A stretch of DNA of 64,000 nucleotides. Source: Verrucomicrobiota bacterium. GTDB taxonomy: Bacteria > Verrucomicrobiota > Verrucomicrobiia > Verrucomicrobiales > Akkermansiaceae. The stretch is from NCBI GenBank assembly GCA_017301995.1, contig JAFLEH010000013.1, positions 62,001-126,000 on the forward strand, written 5' to 3'. Numbering within the stretch: position 1 is the stretch's first letter; every line of letters begins with the position of its first letter. A program made the translations under genes and the position numbers. The notes below the pieces were generated by a model. It had not been told where the DNA came from. It searched no databases and was given only the letters and a program-made list of their open reading frames with translations. Shown here in pieces: positions 45,901 to 54,627 of the stretch.

Positions 45901-48858
45901 CAGACTCTCGCCGGCCTGGTGAAATCCACCAACGGCGTAACCGTCACCAATGGTTCGACGACCTCCGCGACGCTTTCGCTGGTGCCGTCCGCGAACTTCA
46001 CGTATGCCGGGACGATTGGCGTCACAGGCCAGCCTGGCGCACTCAACCTCAACATCGGCGGCACCGATGGCGCGGTGGCCACGCTCTCGGGTTCATCCAC
46101 CGACTTTGCGGGAGTGGCCTCGGTGACCGCTGGCGGAACACTCAAGCTAACGGGAACGCTTGGCAACGCCTCTTCGGTGGTGACTTGCGGGAACGGCGGA
46201 ACCCTTGACGGAACCGGCACGTTTGGCGGAACGTTGGCACTGGAAAGCAATGCCGCGGTAAAAGTGGATCCGGCGTCGGGCCATCTCAAATCGGCCGGAA
46301 CAATCGGCGTTTCGGTGGGCGGTGTTGTTGCGGTAACCTTGGCCAATTCCTCCGCGTCCGACATCACGGTGCTGGAAACCACCGGCGGCACGATCAGCGC
46401 CACGCCGGCCAATTTCCACCTGACGAACCCGGGCTACCCGAACGCCCAGTTCTCCATCGTGGGCAACAAGGTGATCCTCAACACCGGAGCGTTCAACCTG
46501 ACCTGGACGGGCGCCTCGCTCAACGGGCTGTGGGACATCGTTTCATCCGGAAACTGGACCGCCGCCGGCACTCCGATGGTGTTCTCCAACGGCAGCGGCG
46601 CCACCTTCGACAACACCGCCGTGGATAGAAACGTCCACATCGCTTCGCTGGTGCAGCCCAGTTCGATCACTTTCGACAACGACAGCGCGCATGATTATAT
46701 GCTAACCGACGACGGCGGCGGTTCGGTATCCGGCACCACGCTGACCAAGAACGGCAACGGCACCGCGGTGATCAACGTGCCGCTCTCGCTATCGGCGGGA
46801 ATCGCGCTCAACGCCGGAAACCTGGAGATCCGCCCGTCGGAACTTTCCGGATCGCCCGTGGTGCTGGACAAGCCGGTCACCGGCTCCGGCATGCTGGCCA
46901 TCGCGAATTCCACCAATGATCCGGTGACGGTCTCCAACGCCAACACCGGCTTCACCGGGCCGGTGGTGATCGCGAAGGGCGGAGTGCAGGCCACCGCGAG
47001 CAATGCGCTCGGATCGGGAACGATCACCTTCGGAAACTCCGCGACCCAGCCGGGGGATATTGCCAGCCTGACGCTCGGCGCCGGCGTTTCCGTGGCCAAC
47101 CCGGTCGTGGTCTCCGCCAACGCGGAATCCTCATCCATCACCGGTGCCGGAACCCTAACCGGCGGCGCCTCGCTAACCAAGCTGGGTGGCGGAACTCTAA
47201 CCATCTCAACCGCCAACTCGTTCACCGGCGACACCGTGATCGAGGCCGGAACCATCCGGTGCGCCGCCACCAACGCGCTCTCCGCGGACACCACCGTCCG
47301 CTTCGGCACCTTCAACACCGGATCCGCCGATACCATCCTCGACGTTTCCGCGCCGACCGCCGCGAAGCTGTCGCTTACCCCGACCGTTTCCTCCCAGGCG
47401 ATCCTGCGGCGCGGTTCCGGAACCGGAACTGTTAGCGGTCCGGTGGAGCTGAACTCCAGAAACCTCGTGATCCAGGGAAATGCGATCACCCTATCCGGCG
47501 CGGTGTCGGGTCTGGGTGGGCTGGTGGTTGACACCAGCTCCTCCGGTCCGGTGGTGCTCAGCGGCACCGCCAACACCTTCTCCGGAAACATCCAGGTGGA
47601 CAGCGGTATCTTCCAAGCCGGCTCCGGCGGCGGATCCTCCGACTGCGTTCCGGATGGATCGTCCGTGGTCCTCGGCGCTACCGGAACATTCCAGGTCGCA
47701 GCCAGCGATGCCATCAACGGCCTGTCCGGCGCGCCGGGTTCGGCTGTCAGCGCCGCCTCGTCCTCGCCTACCCTAACCATCGGAGCCAGCAACGCGTCGT
47801 CGGTCTTCGAAGGTGTGCTCTCAAATGGGTCTGGATCCCTGAATTTAACAAAAGCCGGAACCGGTGACCTCACTCTCACCGGCATTTCGACCGCCACCGG
47901 AAACCTGACCGTGTCGGGCGGCCGCGTGATCCTCAACGGGTCCGCCGCGTTTCTGCCGGTTCTCCCGGCGGGCGGGACGCTGACCGGAACGGGCACGCTT
48001 CAGTACGCCGGCCAGGCTGACAATTCGTTCTTCCTGTTCAACGGAAACCTCGCACCCGGCAACAACGGCGGCGGCAACACGGCCGGCACGCTCACCATCG
48101 CGAACAACCTGATGATTTCAGCAGGAGGCGCGCTTACCATCCGCGTGGCCGATTGGGCGGGCACCACGCCCGGCGTCTCCAACGACGTGCTGGCTTGCCG
48201 CAAGATCGACTGGACCGGCGGCAGCTACACGCTGAATCTGGACTTCACCGGCATGGCCAACTTCTCGGAATCCGCCAAGGAGTTCACCATCGTCACCACC
48301 ACCAACGGCGCGTTCCCGCCGGGATCCAATGTCATCCAGATCAACACCACCGGATTCGCCGGAACGGGCACCTGGAAAGTCAAGTGGGCCACGGGAGACC
48401 AGAGCAAACTGGTCGCCGTTTACACCCCGGCCGCCGGATATGCCTCATGGGCGTCCACCAAGGGACTCACCGAATCCAACAACGCGCCGGGAATGGATCC
48501 GGACAACGACGGCATTTCCAATCTGGAGGAATACTATCTGAACGGAAACCCGCTGGCCGGTGATCCGTCGATCCTTCCCGATCTAACGATCGACGGCACC
48601 TATGTCATACTCTCGTTCGACCGTCAGGACGCCGCGGAAACCGACGTCACCACACAGTCTATCGAATACGGATCCTCGCTCGGCACGTGGCCGCACACGG
48701 CGGCCGTCGGCGCCGCCAGCGCCGCCGCCGATGCCAACGGCGTGATCGTGACCGTGGCCGAGAACGGCACCGATCCCGACCACATCACGGTGAAGATTCC
48801 GCGCGCCATGGAAACGCAGGGCCGCCTGTTCTCCCGCCTCATGCTGGTGAAGCCCTAA
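42943..48858 (+). CDS. Giant secreted protein of autotransporter-associated beta-strand repeats
   Basis: 1971 residues from the ATG at 42943. The signal peptide is KHSRFLSASALALIALAISP...AMA. More than ten repeats of the autotransporter-associated type follow, for example LTKTGTGSLTITNTNTFSGG and LTKLGGGTLTISTANSFTGD, each predicted to be one beta-helix turn. The C-terminus has no outer-membrane barrel; instead it has a DPDNDGISNLEEY calcium-binding-like motif and a final beta-rich domain. Leu-Thr pairs are often written CTAACC. It is probably a surface or released adhesin or matrix protein. It converges on the beta-mannosidase gene with 14 bases between stops. Confidence 0.9.
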   Translation: MKTKHSRFLSASALALIALAISPHTMAATGTWNVNTAGSWTNSANWSGGTIPDAAGDVANLTFNISSSRSVALDGVRTVGSLEIGDPNSTFAGYSVTAGTGGQLVFDNNGSGATLKYSPAGNTAANTISAPILLDDNLTINALTNTSASAAPSQNITGLISDGTGTARTITKTGVGYVTLSGANTYRGGTTVSAGRIAANNASALGTGDVTVASGGQIYLGTASAVYSNNFSIAGTGCSPVTAETNAVNQLGAIRFQNNTLAGSLTLTAAARVGAASGVTGTLNGALAGGFPLAINSTDNANHTGVITLNGNASAYTNTITVARGGLKLGSSSNLAGNLTVSDGAALYANNIAGDGTAPSIGGTLTLGTATGASFHFDPTAAAHAQAGSVSLAGTNTLNLTGPATEGTVTVLGATGGIAGTGTLALGGTANYRAGTAVTIGANSITLTVDSSDLSWTGAADGAWDFTTANWDASTFHHLDNVSFTDAATATAVTIGTGITVLPNSIAFANSAKNYTISGAGSIGGGASLTKSGTGSLTITNTNTFSGGTVLSEGQLMVSSAAALGTGPLALHGGQLSSNNNSNAPAFTVPASFDGTVTLGHATNIAGMTFGGTNTLAGNTTINVALPEVSSNNVALSTALSDGDSSFKLTKTGPGILRLFTANSYDGGTLVEGGTLYVSSGSAMGTGAVTASGTMSGGGMILYGSSGTYAKDLTLSGSGAVLPGLSNLSGDGALNLNTSGIVVSGNITLAGNTRIGGYISTNATISGSIGESGTPEGEGFSLDLGSPGAGNGAGTIIVSGNNTYTGNTNIYRGVVRANSNTAFGGTGTVTVSGGSGTLIKAIANHLEIGANITLANDFVLSSDLRTNATATTQTWGVISGYPGDSTTLSTATVTGDVSITATPGNGGHFASQGNVANILRVTGEIDSSVSVLIANGNVEFGGGGNYEAATLMQGTLRPCAADGIATNAVLTLGSVGAATLDLNGFNQTLAGLVKSTNGVTVTNGSTTSATLSLVPSANFTYAGTIGVTGQPGALNLNIGGTDGAVATLSGSSTDFAGVASVTAGGTLKLTGTLGNASSVVTCGNGGTLDGTGTFGGTLALESNAAVKVDPASGHLKSAGTIGVSVGGVVAVTLANSSASDITVLETTGGTISATPANFHLTNPGYPNAQFSIVGNKVILNTGAFNLTWTGASLNGLWDIVSSGNWTAAGTPMVFSNGSGATFDNTAVDRNVHIASLVQPSSITFDNDSAHDYMLTDDGGGSVSGTTLTKNGNGTAVINVPLSLSAGIALNAGNLEIRPSELSGSPVVLDKPVTGSGMLAIANSTNDPVTVSNANTGFTGPVVIAKGGVQATASNALGSGTITFGNSATQPGDIASLTLGAGVSVANPVVVSANAESSSITGAGTLTGGASLTKLGGGTLTISTANSFTGDTVIEAGTIRCAATNALSADTTVRFGTFNTGSADTILDVSAPTAAKLSLTPTVSSQAILRRGSGTGTVSGPVELNSRNLVIQGNAITLSGAVSGLGGLVVDTSSSGPVVLSGTANTFSGNIQVDSGIFQAGSGGGSSDCVPDGSSVVLGATGTFQVAASDAINGLSGAPGSAVSAASSSPTLTIGASNASSVFEGVLSNGSGSLNLTKAGTGDLTLTGISTATGNLTVSGGRVILNGSAAFLPVLPAGGTLTGTGTLQYAGQADNSFFLFNGNLAPGNNGGGNTAGTLTIANNLMISAGGALTIRVADWAGTTPGVSNDVLACRKIDWTGGSYTLNLDFTGMANFSESAKEFTIVTTTNGAFPPGSNVIQINTTGFAGTGTWKVKWATGDQSKLVAVYTPAAGYASWASTKGLTESNNAPGMDPDNDGISNLEEYYLNGNPLAGDPSILPDLTIDGTYVILSFDRQDAAETDVTTQSIEYGSSLGTWPHTAAVGAASAAADANGVIVTVAENGTDPDHITVKIPRAMETQGRLFSRLMLVKP

Positions 48859-48872
48859 CGCATCCGCCGCGG

Positions 48873-51398
48873 CTACGGCGCTTTCGGATAGGTATCCGTC
48901 AGACTCCGCGTCCTGAGCTTGCCGCGCAAGGCGTCGGCGCTCATCGGGGCGGGAAGGGTGATGGTGATCTTTCGCGGGTCTCCCGGTGCCAGATGGAAGA
49001 AATTGTCGGAAAACACCGCGTCCGTCCCCTCGATTTCCAGCCAGGTCCAGAGCGCCGGGCGGTTGGAGTCGAGAGTGACGGTCCAGCGGGAGTCGTTTCC
49101 TTCGATTGTCGTCCGGATTTCCGGCGGGCTCAGGTTCAGGTCTTTCGGCTTGGCGAACAGGCAGAGGCTTTGCGAGGCGGCGGCGCCCTCCGTTTCGAGC
49201 CCGAGCCACACCAGGACGTTCCCGGCCCCGTGTTTCTCCAACAGCTCCTTCAGCGCCAGTTTCCGGACTTCGTGGCTTTCCCGCGGCGGGATGGTTAGAT
49301 CGGCGTTTCCCCGCTGCAACTCGGCGCCCGCGGCGTCGGTCACCCGCCAGGTGAGTTTGCCGGCGGTGGATTTCATCAGGTCGCTGGTGACCCAGACTGC
49401 CAGGGATCCGTCCTTTTCATCGGCCACGCCGGAGACGAGCGCCGGCGCGTAGAAATGCCTCGCGCGGTAATGCAGCGCCTTCCATCTTCCTAACGAATCC
49501 ACCGACGACCACGAGGTTCCCGGCCAGATATCATTGTATTGCCAGAACACGCAGCCCATGCTGCGCGGCATCTCCCGCCGCCACAGCGAGGCCGCGTATT
49601 CGATGCCGAAGGCCTGGTTGATCTGGCTGAGCCACAGCGTGCTCTCGAAGTCCTTCGGCTCGCGGAAATACATCCGCTGCACGTCGAAAAGGCGGTTGGT
49701 GCCGACCGTGCCGTCCTCCTCCGATCCGAGCCATCCGCGCCCCGAGCGCTCGTGCATCCGCATCACCGGGGAATAGACCGAATCGCGGTCCGCCGGATCG
49801 GTGAACGCGTTCACGGTGGCCGGCACCGGCCACGATTGGAAACCGAACTCGCTCAGGAATCCGTGGATCTCGCCGTACGCCTCGAACGGTTTGCCGCCGT
49901 GCCAGACACCCCAGTAGTGGACGTCACCGCAATCGGGCGATCCGGTCACGTAGTCGCTTTGCGGCGCGTGCGCTCTAACCACCTCGCCGAGCGTGTCGCG
50001 GAACAGCTTGTAATAGTCCGCCTCGCTCATCTTGTCCTTCTCCCAGGTGTCTTTGCCGCGGAAGAACATGATCTCGTTGTTGCCGCACCACAGCGCGATG
50101 CACGGATGGTGGCGCAGCCGCAGCACGTTGTCCCTCGCTTCCTGCCGGACGTTTTCCAGAAACGCCGGATCGAACGACGGATAGGTGGCGCAACTGAACT
50201 TGAAATCCATCCACACGCAGATGCCCAGTTCGTCGCAGGCGTCGAACAGCGTGTCGTCCTCATAACATCCGCCCCCCCAGAATCGCAGCGAATTCATATT
50301 CACCGCCGCGGCGTCCGCCACATGGCGGCGCATCTGTTCGGGAGTCACCCGCGACGGAAACATATCAAGCGGGATGCAGTTGGCGCCCTTGGCGAAAAAC
50401 GGCACGCCGTTGGCCGTGAACCGCATCGTTTGGTCGCCGCACTGCGGCAGCGCGCGCAACACCCGCAGACCGATCCGCGTCGCCACCGTATCGAGCGGCC
50501 GGTTGTTTTTGTCGAGCAACTCCGCCGTGAGCGTGTAGAGCGGCTGGCCGCCCATGCCCGCGGGCCACCACAGTTGCGGGGAAGGAACCGGGATGGCCGC
50601 GCGGAGTTGACCGGTGGCCAGCGGAGCCGCCGTTTCCCCCACGGTCTTGCCGGAGGGATCGCGCAGTGTCAGGCGGACCGGCAGCGGGTCGGTTAGAGAG
50701 GCGGGGCCCGCGGTGGCAATGACATCGAGCCCCACCGATCCGTCGGCGCCGTGGTTCTGGAGAATCTGGACATTGTCCCAGCGCGTGGTATCGTATCCCA
50801 CGAGTGAGATCTTCCGCCAGATTCCGGAGGTGACGAGCGTGGGTCCCCAGTCCCAGCCGAAGTTGCACGGCATCTTGCGCACATAGGACGCGCCGGGCGT
50901 GTTCCATGTGGGCAGCGGGCGGGCTTTCTCCAACTTGGCCATGTGGGGCCCCACCGGATCGAAACGGATTTCAAGCCGGTTGGATCCGGCCTTGGCAATG
51001 CCGTTCAGCTTGAACTCCCAGGTGCGGAACATGTTGTCGGTCTTTCCCAATTCCCTGCCGTTGAGCCGGATTCCGGCCAGCGTGTCCAAGCCCTCGCAAC
51101 GCAACAGGACCGTTTCATGTTTGAGAAACTCCGCCGGGATGGTGATCTCCCGCCGATAGGTCCACGCCCGCTCGCCGATCCACTGCTGCCTGACCTCGTT
51201 GTCGCGGAAATACGGGTCCGGAATCCGCTTCGCCGCCAGCAGATCGGTGTGGATGCAACCCGGCACCGTGGCGGCCAGACGGTATTCCCCGGCGTCGTCG
51301 GAAACCTCCCAACGCCCCCCGAGGTCGAGGGTTTCAAGCGCGGATGCGGCCTGCGCCCACAGCGCGGCGGCGACAACGGTGGCGGATAGACGGAACAT
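48873..51398 (-). CDS. Secreted beta-mannosidase (GH2 family)
   Basis: 841 residues from the ATG at 51398 with a signal peptide (MFRLSATVVAAALWAQAASA). The N-terminal sugar-binding domain (LDLGGRWEVSDD, VPGCIHTDLL) and the NFGWDWGPTLVTSGIWRKI segment are typical of beta-mannosidases. The acid/base Glu is in ALWCGNNEI and the nucleophile Glu in GFLSEFGFQSWP. It removes terminal beta-mannose from mannans or glycans outside the cytoplasm. Neighbours suggest a polysaccharide-use region. Confidence 0.93.
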   Translation of the reverse strand: MFRLSATVVAAALWAQAASALETLDLGGRWEVSDDAGEYRLAATVPGCIHTDLLAAKRIPDPYFRDNEVRQQWIGERAWTYRREITIPAEFLKHETVLLRCEGLDTLAGIRLNGRELGKTDNMFRTWEFKLNGIAKAGSNRLEIRFDPVGPHMAKLEKARPLPTWNTPGASYVRKMPCNFGWDWGPTLVTSGIWRKISLVGYDTTRWDNVQILQNHGADGSVGLDVIATAGPASLTDPLPVRLTLRDPSGKTVGETAAPLATGQLRAAIPVPSPQLWWPAGMGGQPLYTLTAELLDKNNRPLDTVATRIGLRVLRALPQCGDQTMRFTANGVPFFAKGANCIPLDMFPSRVTPEQMRRHVADAAAVNMNSLRFWGGGCYEDDTLFDACDELGICVWMDFKFSCATYPSFDPAFLENVRQEARDNVLRLRHHPCIALWCGNNEIMFFRGKDTWEKDKMSEADYYKLFRDTLGEVVRAHAPQSDYVTGSPDCGDVHYWGVWHGGKPFEAYGEIHGFLSEFGFQSWPVPATVNAFTDPADRDSVYSPVMRMHERSGRGWLGSEEDGTVGTNRLFDVQRMYFREPKDFESTLWLSQINQAFGIEYAASLWRREMPRSMGCVFWQYNDIWPGTSWSSVDSLGRWKALHYRARHFYAPALVSGVADEKDGSLAVWVTSDLMKSTAGKLTWRVTDAAGAELQRGNADLTIPPRESHEVRKLALKELLEKHGAGNVLVWLGLETEGAAASQSLCLFAKPKDLNLSPPEIRTTIEGNDSRWTVTLDSNRPALWTWLEIEGTDAVFSDNFFHLAPGDPRKITITLPAPMSADALRGKLRTRSLTDTYPKAP

Positions 51399-51559
51399 GG
51401 CGGTGCCCGAGGCTGAACCACTCCCGCGGCCGTGTCGAGTCATGTGTGGGCATCCCTGTCATCTTTTCCCTTGACGGATCCGGGGCCCCCGAACCTATCA
51501 TTCGGGCCGCCCGTGGACCATCCCCCCTGATTTTTCCGGCCCGGCATCCCTCTCTTCCC

Positions 51560-52123
51560 ATGCGCACGGTTGTTTTCCGATTCCTGTTACTGTTAGCCCC
51601 GGCGGGCCTCGGCCTGCTGGGGTCATGCGCGCCGCCGCCGCCGCCTCCCAAGGCGAACCTGGCCATGTATGACTGGTTCGACGACCAAGGCCCCGGCGAG
51701 GTGGCCGTGAAGATCCGCCTCAGGGACCAGGTGGCCGATGTCACCCGCGGCGGCCGGCCGATCGGGTGGTCATACGTCGCCACCGGAAAGGAAGGCCACG
51801 GCACCCGGCCCGGCGCGTTCCGGATCATGGAAAAGATCGTGGACAAACAATCCAACCGTTACGGATGGACCGAGGACGAGTTTGGCAACGTGACCAACCC
51901 CGACGCCAAGGCCGGCGAAAAAGTTCCCGCCGGAGAAACCTATGTGCCCGCGCCGATGCCCTATTGGATGCGCCTCACCTCCTACGGCATCGGCATGCAC
52001 GCCGGCATCATCCCGCAACCCGGAAAACCCGCGTCCCACGGATGCATCCGCCTCCCCCACGACTTCGCGCCGTTGTTATATGATGCGGTCAAAGAGGGAA
52101 CCCCGGTGAAAATCGAACCCTGA
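51560..52123 (+). CDS. L,D-transpeptidase lipoprotein (YkuD family)
   Basis: 187 residues from the ATG at 51560. The lipobox is LGLLGSC after a hydrophobic signal, then a proline run (PPPPPP). The YkuD catalytic motif is present as KPASHGCIRLPHDF with the Cys nucleophile and His. It cross-links or anchors proteins to peptidoglycan in the periplasm. It is the last ordinary gene before the cassette-like array. Confidence 0.92.
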   Translation: MRTVVFRFLLLLAPAGLGLLGSCAPPPPPPKANLAMYDWFDDQGPGEVAVKIRLRDQVADVTRGGRPIGWSYVATGKEGHGTRPGAFRIMEKIVDKQSNRYGWTEDEFGNVTNPDAKAGEKVPAGETYVPAPMPYWMRLTSYGIGMHAGIIPQPGKPASHGCIRLPHDFAPLLYDAVKEGTPVKIEP

Positions 52124-52165
52124 TCCGCCGAATGGATGAGAGACCATGGAGCGGATGATTCACGG

Positions 52166-52215
52166 GGTGAACGTCGGGCGCTGGCAACCGGCTATCGGGA
52201 ACGCCCCTCCGATTC
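52166..52215 (-). repeat. Half attC-like arm at the left end of the cassette array
   Basis: GGTGAAC...GGGCGCTGGCAACC...GGGAACGCCCCTCCGATTC matches, in order, one arm of the attC-like site at 52913-53036 (GCCGAAC...CCTGGCACCC...GGGAGCGCCCCTCCGATTC). The partner arm is not recognisable, so this terminal site is degenerate. It encodes the shared ESEGRSR tail of the first cassette. Confidence 0.5.
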
Positions 52216-52560
52216 AGGACTCATGTTTTCCTGGGTATTCTTCATGCGCCGGACATCGTCACCGCCTGATTCGGTCTTCTCGGATGGGCTATCTTCCGTA
52301 TTTGCCGACGCGGTCGCGTGCCTCGATAGAACGGGAATCCAGAAAAGCAGAGCCAATATCAAGGCCGCCGAATACATGGCGACACCGAGCACAATGCAGG
52401 TTCTCCTCCAAGCGGATGCGTCCCAATCCTCCCGCAGCTTCCCCCGGTATCGCCGACTGAACAGCGCCATCACTAGGTGGAAGACGAACACGACCGCATG
52501 AATCGTCACCTCAAAGATGAACTCCGCGATGGTCGAAAGTAGCTGTCCGAGTGCTTCCAT
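52192..52560 (-). CDS. Cassette gene 1: small membrane protein
   Basis: 122 residues from the ATG at 52560; a GTG further upstream would start inside the attC-like site. Two hydrophobic segments (TIHAVVFVFHLVMALF and VLGVAMYSAALILALLFWIP) flank a basic loop (RRYRGKLREDW). The C-terminal residues PESEGRSR are identical to the tail of the unrelated protein encoded at 52938 because both stop codons lie in the same repeat. Function unknown. Confidence 0.7.
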   Translation of the reverse strand: MEALGQLLSTIAEFIFEVTIHAVVFVFHLVMALFSRRYRGKLREDWDASAWRRTCIVLGVAMYSAALILALLFWIPVLSRHATASANTEDSPSEKTESGGDDVRRMKNTQENMSPESEGRSR

Positions 52561-52566
52561 GATCTT

Positions 52567-52660
52567 GCAGAACGTTCGATGTGATGTCACCGCGTCATTG
52601 CGGGGAGTATTGAGAGAGATTGAAGAGCAGTTGAGCGGTTGACATCTAATCTTGTTCGGC
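52567..52660 (-). repeat. attC-like site A
   Basis: On the minus strand GCCGAACAAG...GATGTCAACCG pairs with CGGTGACATC...CGTTCTGC over a 94-bp imperfect palindrome. The outer boxes are GCCGAAC and GTTCTGC. The start codon of cassette gene 1 follows the GTT-side box by 6 bases. Confidence 0.65.
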
Positions 52661-52665
52661 CCTTC

Positions 52666-52896
52666 TTATTGCTGTTGCTTCCAGTAAATCAAAATGGGCA
52701 TGAGAGCCATGAAAATGAGGATTAGGACGCTCCATGAAACTCGTCCCCAAAATCGTATCGGGCGATCACTTCTGGTAAGTGATATGCCGCTTGCCCCGGC
52801 TTCGCCAGAGCGGATATTCGCTGCGATGGTCCATGCAAAGAATGCCACCCCACAATACCAGCCAACCATCAAGCAGGTAGTCCAAAGTGTATTCAT
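52666..52896 (-). CDS. Cassette gene 2: small two-helix membrane protein
   Basis: 76 residues. There are two membrane helices (TCLMVGWYCGVAFFAWTIA and VLILIFMALMPILIYW) joined by a short polar loop with RSDRPIRFWGRV. It ends KQQQ just before attC-like site A. No family recognised. Confidence 0.68.
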   Translation of the reverse strand: MNTLWTTCLMVGWYCGVAFFAWTIAANIRSGEAGASGISLTRSDRPIRFWGRVSWSVLILIFMALMPILIYWKQQQ

Positions 52897-52912
52897 GGGG
52901 GTCTTGATTATT

Positions 52913-53036
52913 GCCGAACGATGAGGCCTGGCACCCGCTACCGGGAGCGCCCCTCCGATTCTGGTTGTGGTTTGTCGCTACCCTCCGACTTCGGCTCAGG
53001 GCGGGTAGCGGGGTGCCCAGCGCCGGCTTGTTCTGC
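52913..53036 (-). repeat. attC-like site B
   Basis: This is the clearest site. On the minus strand GCAGAACAAG...GCTGGGCACCCCGCTACC is inverted as GGTAGCGGGTGCCAGG...CGTTCGGC, 124 bp in all, with single-base bulges in the arms. The stop codon of cassette gene 3 lies inside it and cassette gene 2 starts 17 bases past the GTTCGGC box. Confidence 0.72.
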
Positions 53037-53516
53037 AAGCCTTGTCTTCCGCAGCTTGAGATACGTGATGGCCTCATCTACATCCGAGAAGTATACACTC
53101 CCAAGGTTGGACCGCACCAAATGGAGGACCTGTATCAGGCAATCAATCTGGCCTTCTGAAAGCACCCGGATGCGCGCTTCTCTTTCAGCCGCTTCATCGG
53201 CGCGAGGGTCTCCACAGAAATGGTAGGCGAGAAACTCTCCGAGATCCTGATCCGCGTCATCTGCAATTACCGCTGCAAGATACGAAGGCAAGGCCCACCT
53301 AAATCCTGACGGCGATAACAACGAAAGCTCACCAACCAACCAACGTGCATGTTCTGGCGAGAATGTCCCCCCTCTCTCATCCTTGAATTCGTCAATAAGT
53401 GCCGAGCAATGAAAGCAGTCGTTACCGTGCACAGTCAATTCCGCGTCTGGCGGACGACTTACCGGAGGAAACGCTTCCCGTATCCGCATTGCCAGTGATT
53501 GTGCGGGAGATTTCAT
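52938..53516 (-). CDS. Cassette gene 3: DUF6714-like protein
   Basis: 192 residues from the ATG at 53516, which directly follows the GTTCTGC box of site D. It reads SLAMRIREAFPPVSRPPDAE, then NDCFHCSALIDEF with a CxxC-like pair, SPSGFRWALPSYLAAVIADD, and a charged C-terminus. This resembles DUF6714-type proteins, from memory. The last 30 residues (SEGSDKPQPESEGRSR) are encoded by attC-like site B and are probably not part of the fold. Confidence 0.7.
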   Translation of the reverse strand: MKSPAQSLAMRIREAFPPVSRPPDAELTVHGNDCFHCSALIDEFKDERGGTFSPEHARWLVGELSLLSPSGFRWALPSYLAAVIADDADQDLGEFLAYHFCGDPRADEAAEREARIRVLSEGQIDCLIQVLHLVRSNLGSVYFSDVDEAITYLKLRKTRLAEQAGAGHPATRPEPKSEGSDKPQPESEGRSR

Positions 53517-53609
53517 GCAGAACGATTGATGTGCTCCCACGGGCGGGTTTGAAAGGAAGTTAGATTGAGATTGCATGGCTTATGGCCCGTTAGGAGGCAC
53601 GGCTTGGGC
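53517..53609 (-). repeat. attC-like site D
   Basis: On the minus strand GCCCAAG..GTGCCTCCTAACGGGC pairs with GCCCGTGGGAGCAC...CGTTCTGC over 93 bp. The ATG of cassette gene 3 abuts the GTTCTGC box with no gap. The stop of cassette gene 4 is 4 bases from the other end. Confidence 0.66.
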
Positions 53610-53612
53610 ATT

Positions 53613-54434
53613 TCACGATATCCACTCACGATAGGAGCGTATTACCATCCATTTATCGTCCCTTCGGACGACGACGTAGGTGTATCCTGCAGCCGCGAGA
53701 GGCCCTGAATACCATGAAGCGTATACCATGGCAGTGTTGGCGTTTAGAAACTTGGTCGAGTGAATTTCAGAATTCTCATGACGCATGTGGCTTTTCACGA
53801 CCCGCCCAACCTCATCTTTGTCTTTGGCACGCTCAGTTCCAGAAGCTTTTGCTTGCTCCCATCTCTTTGCAATTACAAGTCGTCCGACCTCATCAAGTCC
53901 GTCTCCTGCTTCTGGCCAGTATTCCGGCTTCTCCTTGACAATTTTATCTGCAAGCAGTTCGTCTCTCGCTGCCTGCTGGATTCGCTCCCTCCTAGTTCTT
54001 TCTCTGGTCTTCTCACTCTCCACACGGAACACCACGTCTGGCTCATCCGGAATAAAATCCGCTTTCCTCTTGATCAGCTTATCAGCAAGGGTGCTCCATA
54101 GACTCGAGTTTTCCCGATAGTCTTCATTGCGCAGCTCCAGGCGATAGTGCGGTTCGTCGAACTTCTCCGAATCAACCTTGGGGTTATTGATGTCGATAAT
54201 ATAGACGGTCAGCACCGCTTGCCCAAGTTTGTTTGTGGTCGCGGTTGAGATTTGTGGTTTTGCCTCACTATTTGACTTATCCAAATTATACTCCGTACTC
54301 AGTGATGCACCTTCAATTGGAGCTTTCGTCTCGCGATCGACCACCTTCGCCAGAACGAATCGCGCATGTGTGTCAGCGAATCCACTCTGATTCATAGCGA
54401 TTTGCAGTAGCAGCATTAGAAATGGTGTTTTCAT
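53613..54434 (-). CDS. Cassette gene 4: secreted protein with carboxypeptidase-regulatory-like and NTF2-like parts
   Basis: 273 residues with a signal peptide (MKTPFLMLLLQIAMNQSGFA). Residues 25-90 look like a carboxypeptidase-regulatory or transthyretin-like beta domain (VVDRETKAPIEGASLSTEYN, TNKLGQAVLTVYI). A charged helical middle leads to a C-terminal segment with TAMVYASWYSGPLAAAGYTY and KWMVIRSYREW, which resembles the last strands of NTF2-like folds. Function unknown. Much lower GC than core genes. Confidence 0.65.
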   Translation of the reverse strand: MKTPFLMLLLQIAMNQSGFADTHARFVLAKVVDRETKAPIEGASLSTEYNLDKSNSEAKPQISTATTNKLGQAVLTVYIIDINNPKVDSEKFDEPHYRLELRNEDYRENSSLWSTLADKLIKRKADFIPDEPDVVFRVESEKTRERTRRERIQQAARDELLADKIVKEKPEYWPEAGDGLDEVGRLVIAKRWEQAKASGTERAKDKDEVGRVVKSHMRHENSEIHSTKFLNANTAMVYASWYSGPLAAAGYTYVVVRRDDKWMVIRSYREWIS

Positions 54435-54448
54435 GTCTTCTGCACAAC

Positions 54449-54627
54449 AGTGTTTATTCGTAGCATGTCAGGAAGTGATATCCGGACGGGTGCTCGGATT
54501 GGAAGGTGGGCGGATTCCGTTGAGATGGCAAGGTTTTTCTCTCCCGGCGTGCGACTATCAGGCGGGAGGGGTGGGAGGATTTCCGGTGGAACCGGCCCAG
54601 CGGATATACCGGGTCACCGGTCATTGG
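54449..54627 (-). repeat. Cassette-spacer repeat, copy 1 of 3
   Basis: It shares AGTGTTTATTCGTAGCATGT, a GTC(A)GGA...TCC(G)GAC hairpin, GGTGCTCGG, AAGGTGGGCGGA and GGCGTGCGACTATCAGGCGG with copies at 56988 and 58227. It ends exactly where the following gene's short leader (GTTGTGC then ATG) begins, as attC boxes do, but I cannot find a pairing partner arm. Confidence 0.75.

Noticed and set aside
46695..47996. 433-codon minus-strand frame inside the giant repeat protein gene
   Set aside because: Antisense to the repeat protein; Val/Pro/Ser-rich pattern follows the complement of Gly/Thr/Asn repeats.
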